The translations under genes were made by a program, and so were the position numbers. From Narthecium ossifragum (Eukaryota; Streptophyta; Magnoliopsida; Dioscoreales; Nartheciaceae), in assembly GCA_963920575.1 (NCBI GenBank), contig OY986968.1, positions 23,566,129-23,630,128 of the forward strand: 64,000 nucleotides of DNA, written 5' to 3'. This document shows positions 33,849-52,878 of this stretch, one piece after another; position 1 is the first letter of the stretch; each line of letters opens with the position of its first letter. Below the pieces are notes generated by a model, which searched no databases, was not told where the DNA came from, and saw nothing but the letters and a program-made list of their open reading frames with translations.

Positions 33849-36483
33849 GTGACGGTGAAGAACAGGTACCCGATGCCGCGGATCGACGACCTGTTTGACC
33901 AGTTGCGAGGATCTTCAGTGTTCTCGAAGATCGACCTCCGCACCGGCTACCACCAGTTGAGGGTTCGGGATTGCGACATCCCGAAGACAGCTTTTCGGAC
34001 TCGGTACGGCCTATACGAGTTTGTGGTGATGCCGTTTGGGCTGACGAACGCACCAGCAGCGTTCATGGATCTCATGCAGAGGATCTTCCGGCCTTTCCTA
34101 GACGAGTTCGTGGTGGTGTTCGTCGACGACATTCTTATCTACTCTCGGTCGGAGGCGGAGCACGAGCGACACTTGGCGACAGTGTTGCAGCTACTTAGGG
34201 AGCATCGGCTATATGCCAAGGCTTCCAAGTGCGAGTTCTGGCTTGCACAGGTGGGATTCCTTGGACACGTGGTGTCGGCAGCAGGGATCTCAGTTGACCC
34301 GGCCAAGGTCGAGGCAGTTGTACAGTGGCAGAGACCGAGGACAGTGTTCGAGGTCCGCAATTTCTTGGGCTTGGCGGGTTACTACAGGCGATTCGTGCGG
34401 GACTTCTCCAGAGTTGCCGGACCGTTGACCAGACTGACACAGAAGGCCGTCCCGTTCGTGTGGGATGATGCTTGTGAGCAGGCTTTTGTGCAGTTGAGGA
34501 CGAGGTTGACCAGTGCGCCGGTGCTGATCGTCCCCGAGCGAGGCGTCGGTTACAGTGTCTACTGCGACGCCAGTGGTGAGGGTTTGGGGTGTGTCCTCAT
34601 GCAGGAGGGACACGTAGTTGCCTATGGTTCTCGCCAGCTGAAGAACCATGAGAGGAACTACCCGACCCATGACTTGGAGCTGGCAGCGGTGGTCTTCGCC
34701 CTGAAGACCTTGCGGCACTATCTCTCTGGCGAGAAGTTCTCTGTCTTCTCGGACCATAAGAGTTTGAGGCACGTTTTCACCCAACGTGACCTCAACCTGA
34801 GGCAGCGACGCTGGATGGAGCTACTGGAGGACTACGACTTCGAGTTGCATTACCATCCTGGTAAGGCAAACGTCGTAGCGGACGCGCTGAGCAGACAGGT
34901 GAGAGACACCAGAGCAGCAGTTGCAGGCTTGTCAGCGCGGCAGTGGCAGGCTCTAGAGACAGCGGGCCAGTTGGGGCTCGAGTTTGAGGATCGGGGATCC
35001 AGCAGCTTCCTCTACACAGTGCAGAGTATGCCAGCCGTCCTAGCCAGAGTGTTAGAGGCACAGCACAGTGACCCAGAGTTCAAGGAGGTACGCACAGCAG
35101 CAGGCACAGACGGCGCAGGCGGAGACTGGACGGTATCGCCAGATGGAGGGCTACGGTTCCGAGGCAGAGTAGCAGTTCCAGTACTCCGAGACGACGTCCT
35201 ACGAGAGTTCCACCACTCTCGTTTTGCAGTTCATCCCGGCGGCACCAAGATGTACCAGGACCTTCGGCGACAGTTCTGGTGGCGCGGGATGAAGAGGGCA
35301 GTGACGGAGTTTGTATCGCGCTACCTTACCTGTCAGAAGGTCAAGGCAGAGCACCAGCGGACTCCGGGGTTACTTCAGCCGCTTCCACTAGCTGAGTGGA
35401 AGTGGGAGCACATCACGATGGACTTCGTGACCGGACTGCCGAGATCGCCTAGGGGGAATGACGCGATTTGGGTCATCGTTGATCGATTGACCAAATCGGC
35501 GCACTTCCTGCCTATGAGGACTACAGACTCTACTGACAGGTTGGGTGGCTTGTACGTCAGAGAGGTAGTCAGACTGCACGGGGTTCCTGTTTCGATAGTG
35601 TCAGATCGCGACCCCAGGTTCACCAGCAGGTTCTGGAGAGGCTTCCAGGAAGCAGTCGGCACACTTCTGACGTTCAGTACGGCGTTTCATCCGCAGACCG
35701 ACGGGCAGTCAGAGCGGACGATCCAGATCTTGGAGGACATGCTGAGAGCATGTGTCCTCGACGCCGGAGGCAGCTAGGAGGAGCACATTCCCTTGGTGGA
35801 GTTCGCCTACAACAACAGCTACCAGTCCAGCCTTGGAGTAGCACCTTTCGAGGCGTTGTACGGTAGGCCGTGTCGTTCCCCAGTCTGCTGGACAGAGGTT
35901 GGAGAGGCCACACTCACCGGTCCAGACCTTGTCAGGAGGTCGTCAGAGAGGTTAGTGCAGATCAGGTAGAGGCTTTTGACGGCTCAGAGCAGGCAGAAGA
36001 GCTATGCAGATCATAGACGACAACCGCTGGAGTTCGCAGTTGGCGACAGTGTGTTCCTGCGGGCAGCACCACAGAGGATCTGTCAGGTTTGGCAGAGGTG
36101 GCAAGCTGGCGCCGAGGTTTGTCGGGCCGTTCGAGATCCTAGAGAGGGTCGGCGAGGTAGCTTACCGCCTGGATCTTCCTCAGCACATGTCTGCTGTGCA
36201 CCCGACTTTCCACGTGTCGATGCTGAGGAAGTATCACCCAGATCCGTCTCATGTCATCAGAGTGGATGACATTGAGCTTGAGGCAGACGCCAGTTTTGTT
36301 GAGCAGCCAGTTCGAGTACTTGACCGGAGGGATCAGGTCTTGCGGGGCAAGACGATTCCCTTGGTCAAGGTACTGTGGAGGCACAGAGGCGTCGAGGAGA
36401 TGACTTGGGAGCGCGAGGCGCGCATGCGGCAGGAGTTTCCGCACTTGTTCCCTTCTCCAGGTAACTTTTGTCCTGTCTTCTAG
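33849..36483 (+). pseudogene. outer gypsy pol, resumed after the inner element
   Basis: RT resumes at [12 protein letters not shown] with FVDDILIYS near 34117, RNase H ([10 protein letters not shown], near 34561), and integrase ([23 protein letters not shown]). Codon 35775-35777 is TAG where the inner homolog has TGG (Trp); a second in-frame TAG is at 35967 (normally Gln). Near 36060-36085 the frame shifts, and [13 protein letters not shown] through the chromo-like domain ([15 protein letters not shown]) continues in another frame (36004-36483). Nonfunctional as it stands. Confidence 0.92.
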
Positions 36484-36514
36484 TGTAGCAGTTTCCTTTG
36501 TTTCCGAGCCCTAC

Positions 36515-36558
36515 CCTTATCAAATCTCGGGGCGAGATTTCCTTTAAGGGTATTAGGA
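36515..36558 (+). other. polypurine-tract region of the outer gypsy
   Basis: AAATCTCGGGGCGAGATTTC and TTTAAGGGTATTAGGA precede the 3' LTR, the same conserved block as in the inner element. Between 36484 and 36515 there is only noncoding sequence. Confidence 0.55.
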
Positions 36559-38888
36559 TGTGAGGACCCGTCCCTCTACTCCTGTGGCTCGTCGTGGACC
36601 GCAAGGGGGCAATTTGGTAAATTGCGCCTTGTCGGCTTGTTTCACACCCGCAAATGCACACACTGACCGTGTTTGTGGTAGTGTTGGGTTAGAACGGTTA
36701 GTGGGACCCGGGATCGAAAGATCCGGGCTTGGGCTTAGGTTTTTAGCCCAAGTCTAGCTTTCAGCACGAAGAGGATCGATCCTCTCTAGCTAAGAGATCG
36801 ATCTTCCAATGCCAGAAAGTCAAGCTGCGATCGTCACGGGTGATCGATCCTCCCTCAGGGAAGGATCGATCCTTCGTAAGTCGGTTCGTTTGCCTATAAA
36901 GCAAACGAGACTTTCTTCTTTTGATCCTTTTGGAAATCCGGCGATTTGAGCTCAAATCTCGCGGAATCCGAAGGTGCTAGAGGACGATCCAAGGCTTGGT
37001 AGCTTGGATTGAAGCTGCTATAGCTCCGGTAGGGATTCCTACCTACTTGTTTCCGGGTTTTCGGTTTGTTTCCGGTTTTGATTTGTGTTAAATGCTTAGA
37101 TCCTGCGATTAGCATGTTGGTTTCTTGTGTTTTAACCGGTTTTGGACTCGTGGGATCCTGATCTATCAGATCCCAGAGTTTCGTGGTTTTTGGTTGTCTC
37201 TTCCGGCGGTATTCTTCGCCGGAAGGACACCGCGGAACCCATCATGATCGATCTTCCCTTGAGGAAGGATCGATCTTCTGGGTTGGTCATGCACCGCCCG
37301 ACGAAGGATCGATCACCGGCGTGGTGAGGATCGATCCTGGTTCTTGGGGAGCATGGCTGTCCTTCGTCGCGAAGAGGATCGATCCTCCTGTGAGGAAGGA
37401 TCGATCACTCGTGGTGCGATCTGAAGGGTGCTCTCTGTCGCGAAAATGATCGATCCTCCTGAGAGGAAGGATCGATCCTTTTTGTCTCGACAGTGAGGCC
37501 TTACTCTCTGTTGCTGAGAGGATCGATCCTACCCTAGGGGATGATCGATCCTTTGGCATAAGAGAGGGTTTTGACTAGTTTTGCCCACGGGGCTTTGTAT
37601 GTTGATTTTCTTTATTGTTTTATACCTTGTACATAACATTAAGCATGTTAGCCCTATATAGGGGCAGTGGTGAACCGGGGGAGTGATGACTCCCGGGATG
37701 TTTAGAATAAACGGGCGGGTGGCCCTACTGCTTTCCCTAGCCTCTCACGCCGGCGTTCGCCGAGGGCCACATTACTTGTTGCACATTGTGATCTGTTGTT
37801 TGCGGGGTTGTTTCCCGGTGCAGGTGTTGTGTGGACTACTGGCGGTTGGTGGTGGTACCACTGCAGCAGTCCTTAGACCCTATTTATCTGTTCACCACCC
37901 CGGGCCGGCAGAGTGCCGTGCCCAGACCTTGTATTGTTTACCATCACATATTGTTGCATGTTTAATTATGCTTTTCTGCGCATGTTCATAGCATGCATTG
38001 TGATGTGCATTAGTTGCATCTGTGTAGGGCGTTTCCGATCCGGGGTTTTCGGGTAACCCGGATCTAGCTCTAGGGCCGTTGCGGGTAGTTTGGCCCAGGT
38101 TTTGATTTGTAGTATTCAGTCGTTCTCGATGATAAGGCTAGTTGAACTGAATATGTGTGGTTCGATGATTAGAGGTCGTGTCGGTCTCAAGTCAGGTGTT
38201 GAGGGTGCCACCGGTGTCGGGTCTTGTTCTTTGGGGTGGGCCGGGAGGGTTAGTCCGGCCCAGGCAGTGTCTGTTCCTGCCAGCAGTAGCGACCAATGTG
38301 GGCCCAGTCCTTGAGGGGTGACCGCAGCTGGAACTCTGCGACACTAGGCATATCCAGGATGAGCCCAGTCCGTTGGGGTGACCATGGCTGGAATGTCTAG
38401 AGACACCGGTGAAGAGTATGGGCTCTTTGTAGCACTCTCTAGTCTGACTTGGGGGCGACACTGTTGTGTTCCCTCCCTTTGTGATTGTCGTAGTGTAGTG
38501 TCCCTGCTGAGCTTAGTGCTCACTCCTACCCGGGCTGCGTTTTGCAGGTGCTGGCGCGAGCTCTTCTTCAGTCGCCCCTACCGGGCAGGTCTTTGGTGAC
38601 GTGGCGGCGTCTGGCGGAGTCTGAGGAGCGGTGATCTTTTGTCCCAGCCTTTTTGTTATAGATAGTCTCCTACGGGAGTATTAAATGTGAAATTTTTCCT
38701 GTTGAGGATGTTGTATAAATTTTCAGTTCAGTTCTGAAGTTTGTGAAATTGTATAATACAGGATGGCTTGATGAATTGCTAGGTGACCACTACGATTAGA
38801 GGGAAACCTCGCCAAATTTTCCGCAGTAGGTTAGGTTCCGGTTCGCGTCGCCCGGCCGGGTTGGGCCTACTCGGGTCGGGGCGCGACA
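36559..38888 (+). repeat. 3' LTR of the outer gypsy
   Basis: 2330 bases, matching 19190-21500 with few substitutions and one 19-bp insertion (TGGTGAGGATCGATCCTGG near 37322), which adds one palindrome. Target duplication CCTTC follows. Confidence 0.95.
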
Positions 38889-38904
38889 CCTTCATCTCTT
38901 CACA

Positions 38905-39500
38905 ATGCTCTACACTGTACATAAGCCCATTAATTTCCAACTCCCACAACCCACCCATCTCTCCTCCCAATCATGGCTCTGCAGTCTGCAGACACCACCA
39001 CCACTGCCACTAGCTATACTAGCGTTGTCCCTCCTCTTCTCCTCTACTAGCAGCACTACGATCCCTCTGGGCATCACCTCCTCCTCCCCCTACTTCTCCT
39101 CCTCCTCTTCTTGGGAGGACACCATCATGTCCCTGAACTCCCACTCCCACTCTCCCAGGATGAGTCCAGGCTCCTGTACTTGGGCTCCCTAGGCTCCAAC
39201 AAGGCCACCAGCGTTCCCATAGCCCTTGGGTGCCAACTCCTCCAGACCACCACCGACATTCTCCGCGCCAGCTTCGGCACCCCGCCCCAGCCCCTGCTGC
39301 TCTCCATGGACACCAGCAGCGACGCCGCCTAGATCCCCTGCTCTCCTGCGTCGGTTGCTCCTCCTCCCACCCTTCCTTCGTCCCCTCCACCTCCACCACC
39401 TACCACCCTGTCCCTTGCTCCTCTCCTTCATGCTCCCCAGCCCGTCTAGTTGCCGATCCCCAACCCCATCCGGCTGCTCCTTTAATCTCACCTACGGCGC
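38905..39500 (+). pseudogene. aspartic protease (AED3/nepenthesin-like) pseudogene, 5' part
   Basis: Fragments in different frames line up with the N-terminal third of plant A1 aspartic proteases: a hydrophobic signal-like LAILALSLLFSS (near 39014), SSSSWEDTIMSL (39095-39140), RLLYLGSLGSNKATSVPIA, then ILRASFGTPPQPLLLSMDTSSDAA with the catalytic DTS (about 39258-39329), and CVGCSS.HPSFVPSTSTTY and FNLTYG. The Trp after DAA is TAG (39330), and there are at least two frameshifts and an early stop near 39048. The family are secreted proteases with two DTG/DSG motifs; the second is absent. The gypsy insertion abuts its upstream side. Confidence 0.8.
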
Positions 39501-39539
39501 TCAGGTCGAGGTCATCGGTGCCGAGGGAGGTCGTCGTCG

Positions 39540-39785
39540 ATGCAGGGGACCTCGGGGGTAGGTCGATACGACCACGGAATAGAGAGGGCTCACCGTAGGT
39601 GGCCGCGGCTCCGATGAAGGAGGTGGTGGCGGTGTGGGGGAGCTTGCCGAGGTTAATGGCCGGCGGATGCAGGGGACCTCGGGCGGAGGCCAGAGAATGG
39701 AGAGGGCTCGCCATAGGTGGTCGCGGCTCCGATGGAGGATGTGCTGGCGGTCTAGGGGAGCTTGCCGGGGTTAATGGGCAAGGGT
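39540..39785 (+). repeat. GC-rich tandem duplication, about 128-bp unit
   Basis: Two copies starting TGCAGGGGACCTCGGG (39540 and 39668), both containing GAGAGGGCTC, GGCTCCGATG and GGGGAGCTTGCCG. It follows directly on the protease pseudogene. The stretch 39830-39960 changes to AT-rich DNA with GGTATTATGGTATTTTAATG, which may be the outer end of a Pack-type element. From 39960 to 40575 I see nothing. Confidence 0.55.
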
Positions 39786-40575
39786 TCCGGCGATGGGTTC
39801 CGGCGAGAGAGTGAGTGAGAGGAGGGGTAACAATAAAGAATAGGGGGGTATTATGGTATTTTAATGTGGATAATAAGCCAGCTAATACACTGTAGTGGAG
39901 TTTTTACTTTTAAAACATAATTAATGGGATTTTTTATGATAATTTTTGTTAAAATGGTGTTATCACCAATTAACTATAATATAATCTCATCTTCTCATGA
40001 AGATTGTGATGCAGACGTAAATGTGGTCGTCAATGACTACAAGACAATATCACATTACCCAAAATTCTACATCAGCCAACAAATTCCAATCTATTAAGAA
40101 ATATATTTTTCTATCATGAATAAAAAAAGAAAAAGATAATAGCAACCCCGACAAAAGAAATAATTAAGAGTTGAAAAATAATCTGGGTACAACTCCCACA
40201 TAAAAGATTTATTGCCAAGTAAGCTACTATGCATTGTGATTTCAAAGTTGACACAGTTTTTAATTATTTAATAAAAACTTGGCACACATCAGCTCGTTTG
40301 AAGCTTCATTTATTTAATGACATATAAGTCTTTTATTAATCCACATCATATAACTTGTCATACCATCAGAAAAGTTCTAATAAATTTTATTTAGGGTTAG
40401 ATACCAAAGCTTCTTATTGAGATGAAATAAAAAATTATTTTTAGTTGACCATGTTTGTTATTACAACTTTATGATGTGGACTAAAAAAAAGCCTATGTGA
40501 TTAACAAGTGGAATTTCTCCTCAGCAGCTCCACTGAATAATTTATCCTCACATAAATTTATACAAATAATACAAA

Positions 40576-41519
40576 GTAAAAGCATTTTGGTATCTCTAAC
40601 TTTCTAAAATAGATGATTTGATCTCGTAAAATTTGATTCTCGTATTGAAATCGTGTTATTTAATGTCAAATCATAGACGCCGTATGTGTAGGCTGACAGA
40701 AACCGGCCACGTGTGATGCACGTATCACATGTGGCCAGGTAGTTAACCCTCCGGACGTCGCACTCTAACGCACGTCTCATTGGCTCTCTCCTGTCTCTCC
40801 CATGAGCTCTCGCTCGCTGATCTCCCGGCCCAATACACCGCCGGGCGATCTCCTCTCTCGCTTATTTGAAGATCTCTGCCTCCAAGGGGATGACTGCTCC
40901 ACCCCCTCTACCCTGCCCGACGACCCTTGCTCTCTGGGAGATCCTCGCCGTCCTCCGCTGTATGAAGGCTCTCCTTGCCGACCTCTATGCTAGCAGTTGT
41001 GCCCGGGTCCTACTCGAGGCAGAGCCCATCGCTGGAGACCTCCAAAAGCTTTCCGTCGACCTCACCACGCTCCTCGACCTCCTTCTGCTGCACGATCTTC
41101 CCCTCTCCAACAACGCTGGCGAACTTGTCAATCTTGCCAGCCGCTAGTGCAGCCGCTCCTCCCATGCCGTCGACCCCTCTGACGAGTCCCTCTGCTGAGA
41201 GATCATGGATCTAATTCATGACATTGAGAGGGAGATCGTCCCCAACTGGTCCAAGCTAGAGTTGATCTTCCATAGGCTCAATCTTGATGATTCTGGGAGA
41301 TGTTGAGACGAGATCGAGCGGATCGAGCCTGAGATTTGTGATCGGGTTGCCGAGAACGGGCCACGTGCGATGCACATGGCTGGTTTCGTCAACATACGTT
41401 TGTGATTTAGCATTAAATAATGTGATTTTAATAGTTGAAGGTATAAATTCAAGAATCAAATTTTACGAGGTACCAAATCGTCATTTTTTGAAGATACAAG
41501 TTACCAAAATGCTTTTAAC
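40576..41519. mobile_element. TIR element (Pack-MULE-like) carrying a U-box ligase fragment
   Basis: The ends form inverted repeats of about 160 bases: 40576-40735 matches the reverse complement of about 41358-41519 (shared AAAAGCATTTTGGTA, CGTAAAATTTGATTCT, TTATTTAATG and the CACGTG-rich inner part). The GC-rich interior is a host gene piece. Long TIRs plus a captured gene fragment and no transposase are the Pack-MULE pattern. I could not identify a 9-bp target duplication. Confidence 0.75.
40866..41350 (+). pseudogene. captured fragment of a plant U-box E3 ligase gene
   Basis: A 93-codon frame (40866-41147) reads LWEILAVLRCMKALLADLY, then LLEAEPIAGDLQKLSVDLTT and LLLHDLPLSNNAGELVNLAS, which resembles the helical N-terminal (UND-type) region of plant U-box proteins. 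After a stop at 41145 the same frame continues with DESLC-stop-EIMDLIHDIEREIVP and DEIERIEPEICDRVAENGP. The U-box and armadillo repeats are absent. Assignment rests on pattern memory only. Confidence 0.6.
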
Positions 41520-41832
41520 CGTCTAATAAAATCCATAAGTTCTATGCAACTAATAGGAACATGCCACATAGGAAGTCACCTAAACGAGTCGAAGAAAAAA
41601 GTCTCTAGAACAGTCTTCTGGAGACACTCAAGTGGCCACTCTCGTTCGTAACGCAACCCGCGTGACTTACCCGCCGAAGAACGCACACGTATCGTACCAA
41701 CCTCCGCCACTGGTTGCTCCTCCACTCCGCCCTCTCCGCCGCCCTTGTCCAGTTGTCCTCCTCCTCCTCTTATCCTCTGTACTATTAAACCCCGCTCACC
41801 TCTCCTCTACGACCCCCGCCAAAACCCTAGCA

Positions 41833-49553
<7,721 letters not shown>

Positions 49554-50455
49554 GCTATTTAGATTAATAAGCATCTCGTTTGGATTGAAAATAGAATAAG
49601 TTTACGTAACCGCGTAATGGATAAAGTAAAAATTATATAAACATTAAATGTAGTTATGTAAGATTATAAATAAAATATTTAAATGTATAAATAAGGTTTA
49701 TGTATATTTACCCTCGATTCAAGCGGTAGTGTATCATGACTCATCATCTTCGTTGTGATCTATTATCTGCAAATGGTCAGGTATATAAACTCCATTTTCA
49801 TAGCGCCTGAGCTTCTCTTGTTAAATTGTTATAGAAGGCATTTCTCGCAATATCGCTGAACGCGCCTCGCCGTCGGTTCATTCGCCGTCGACGCTGCTTC
49901 GTTCGGGTTTGGTGTGGGTTGGATTGGGGCGGGCGGGGTCTGACGTGGCAAAGGAAATAAAAAAAGGTCAAAATTTGCTAGATGCGATCAAAATTGGTTT
50001 AAAAATATGTTGACGTGGCGGAAGTCGTGGAAAAAGTCACTACTTGACGGAAATGGGGCACATGCATGTGACCTGTTTTGCCGTTTGACTGTTGACTGTT
50101 GACTGTCGACGACAAGTGGATTGGAGGCTCACGTAACAACGAATTTTTAAATTAAGAGGTTTAGAGCTCGTAGGAGATAAAAGTTTTTCTGGGTTAAATA
50201 GTTATGATTAATTGAGATAAGAAAAAAATAGAGATTAATAAAAGGTTGAATGTGAATAATTTTTTATGAGTGTTTGGGAGATAAAATGTGAAATAAAAGG
50301 AATATTTGCCTTTAACCCGGGATAACAATTTGGAATAAAAGTTATCTAGAATTAACTATGAAAATGAGGAAGCATATAAAAGTTTGATTGAAACTATAGG
50401 ATACTGGTCGAAAATTTAGCCTATAATATTTGTATTGAGAAGAAGAATTAGTTAA

Positions 50456-51233
50456 GGGTGCGTTTGGCAAACCTGAATCTGATGAATTAGCTGAATGAGG
50501 AATATGTGGAATTAGCTGAATGGGGAATGAGATGAATCTGGTGATTCCGTGGATTTTGGTTCTGTTGTTTGGTTGGTCTGTATGGCATGAGCTGAATCTG
50601 TTGATTCTAGCGTTTGGCTTGTCTATTATGGATGAGCTGCATCTGCTAATTTTGTTCAAATTAATAATAAAATTTTAAATTTTCTTCAAATTAAGACATG
50701 TTTTTTATTATAATAATAACAATATCCATGAGATATGATTGATCGAAATTATTAAAAATTTAGGTCAAATTAATTATTTGAATGCATCTAATCATGTAAA
50801 ATGATTGATCGAAATTATTGAAAATTTAGGTATAATTTAAATTATAATATATTAAATGATTTTATAAATTAAATTGCATCAAATATTTGCTTTCAAAAAT
50901 ACTCAATATTGGTCTCATAACGAAGATATCGATGATATCTTTCCAATGATACTAATTTCATAAAGTTTCAACATGTATATTTAAAGTTATGATAAATATA
51001 GCTATTTTAAATATCAAGGGGATAAAAATATCATTTAAGAAAATCTCAAAATCGGGATACGCCGGGATTGATAGCGGCGCCACAGTTCACTAAACATGGA
51101 ATCCGACGGATGTCGGATTTCATGGATTCCAGTTCAATTTTGCAAACCAAAAACACCGGAACGGGGAATTTGGAATCCGCTCATTCCTCCCATTCAGCGG
51201 ATTCATTCTCATTCCTATCATCCAAACAGACCC
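50456..51233. mobile_element. Harbinger/Tourist-like MITE
   Basis: 778 bases with ends GGGTGCGTTTGG and (reverse complement) GGGTCTGTTTGG, flanked by the 3-bp duplication TAA (50453-50455 and 51234-51236), all as expected of PIF/Harbinger nonautonomous elements. The interior repeats GAATCTG/GAATCCG motifs and is AT-rich with no coding sequence. Confidence 0.8.
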
Positions 51234-51496
51234 TAAGAGAATGCCCCTTGATCGTTGATTCTCTCTTGGAGAGGCCATCTGTATTTTGTTTTAGCTACAG
51301 CCCAGGGAAAAAAATAAACCTAGTGGCCAAAAGACTTACACTTGAAGTATTGATCTGTCATTTTTTCTTTCTTAAAAGTGAGTCAATTCCAGACTTCCAC
51401 TGGTCCCTTTCTTTCTTTTAGGATGAGATGAGCCGGAAGGATAGGTGTAAAGACAGTTACATATCACCGGCAAACCTTCATGCCCGACCTGAGATC

Positions 51497-51501
<5 letters not shown>

Positions 51502-51530
<29 letters not shown>
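51502..51530 (+). repeat. (AT)n microsatellite
   Basis: A clean AT run between the MITE and the storage-protein-like gene. Otherwise 51237-52160 shows no gene or clear element. Confidence 0.9.
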
Positions 51531-51531
<1 letters not shown>

Positions 51532-52170
51532 CAAAGTGTTATAGAGGAATCAAACTTTTTGATAGTATTTGATGGGATGACTCTTCGGGAGAATGATTTA
51601 AATTTTATATTGATTGTTAAAAGTCGAACTATTAATTTTCTCTCGTGATTATCTTTTTGTTTATGGATTTATAATTTTTTTGTGATATATGTCCTTTTTA
51701 TTTTAATGTTGCGTGTTACCATACGGTGTTAGGAAGAGCGGGTTGGATTTTAAATGGTACAGGAGTGGAGTGTATAAACTCACATGGGTTTAGAGCGAGT
51801 TCCGAGGCGGACTTCTTCATATAGATTTGAGCTTTCTAATAAATTAATGCACATGCTCACATGTGAATATATAAAACATTATCCACTTGTGTCCATAACA
51901 TAATCCAATATTATACATAAACCACGTGCGTTGTATGCTTATACAACTTGCGCATCACTTACAGCTAATGAGCTAAATTAGCCATTAATTAAGCTCTTTA
52001 GTGGGCCAACTTGCTACGTATCGCCAGACTCCCAGGATTAATCTAGAGAACACTTGACGTGGCATGCCCAACTCCATATGAAGCTAGCTCTCTAGCTAGC
52101 TAGATCTCGTCCTTCAATCTCGATCTATTTAATGGACGGCTAGAGATCAATCGAGCACCTTCATTTCTCC

Positions 52171-52178
52171 TATATATA
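52171..52178 (+). promoter_or_regulatory. probable TATA box of the storage-protein-like gene
   Basis: CTATATATAC lies about 115 bases upstream of the ATG at 52286 in a pyrimidine-rich leader context. Position is consistent with a plant core promoter. Confidence 0.55.
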
Positions 52179-52285
52179 CATGCTCTTCTCTGAGTTCTCT
52201 TTATCTTCTCTAGCATGTATATCTAGCTAGTTCTTCTTCTAAACTTTGGGTGGGTGGGTGGGTAGCTATAGAGTTGTGTACGTAG

Positions 52286-52817
52286 ATGATTATGGCAGCA
52301 GCCATGAAGGGTGTTCTTCTATGGATCATGGCTCTGCTTGCTGTTTTGATGGTTGGGAGCTCCAACGGATCTGTGCCAGAGAGTAGTATGAGAGAGGTTT
52401 GGAGGATGAATAAAGATGAGGGTCCTTTTTTAGGCATTGTGGTGCCTAATGCCTTTGAGATGAGCCCTCTTCTCCAGTCACCAAGCTTTCTTCCGCATAA
52501 GGGGCTTCCATACTTGGATATTGCGGGTAAAATCTAAGACATATATACCTACGTAACGTACGTACGGTATATACGTACATTTAAGAAAAGAAGACCAGCA
52601 GTTAACATGCACTATAGATAGATATGAGCCATATATGTGCTTTAATTACTTGGTTTGTGTTACATTAATTTTTTGTAGGAAGAAGATTTAGGTTTGGAAG
52701 GATAAACCAAGAGAATGTTGTGATGGTAATGACAGGATTGGGCATGGTATGTTTTTGTTGCTTCATGTCTATATATCTATTGATCAGGAGCTGTTTAATT
52801 AATTTCCGCAAAGTTTG

Positions 52818-52878
<61 letters not shown>

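Larger units (their letters stand above)
19190..38888 (+). mobile_element. outer Ty3/gypsy chromovirus-type element, interrupted by the inner one
   Basis: Paired LTRs (2311 and 2330 bp), a 5-bp target duplication, a Met-tRNA primer site, gag-pro-pol in gypsy order and a C-terminal chromo-like domain define it. Without the inner insertion (23777-33848 plus one GTGAC) it would be about 9.6 kb. The pol has two in-frame stops and a frameshift, so it is not autonomous. The two LTRs differ by one 19-bp insertion and few substitutions, so insertion was fairly recent. Confidence 0.95.

Noticed and set aside
41632..41832. N-terminal extension of VTE1 from an upstream in-frame ATG
   Set aside because: The extension is not like a transit peptide, lies in promoter-like sequence, and the ATG at 41833 has a normal plastid-targeting start and context.
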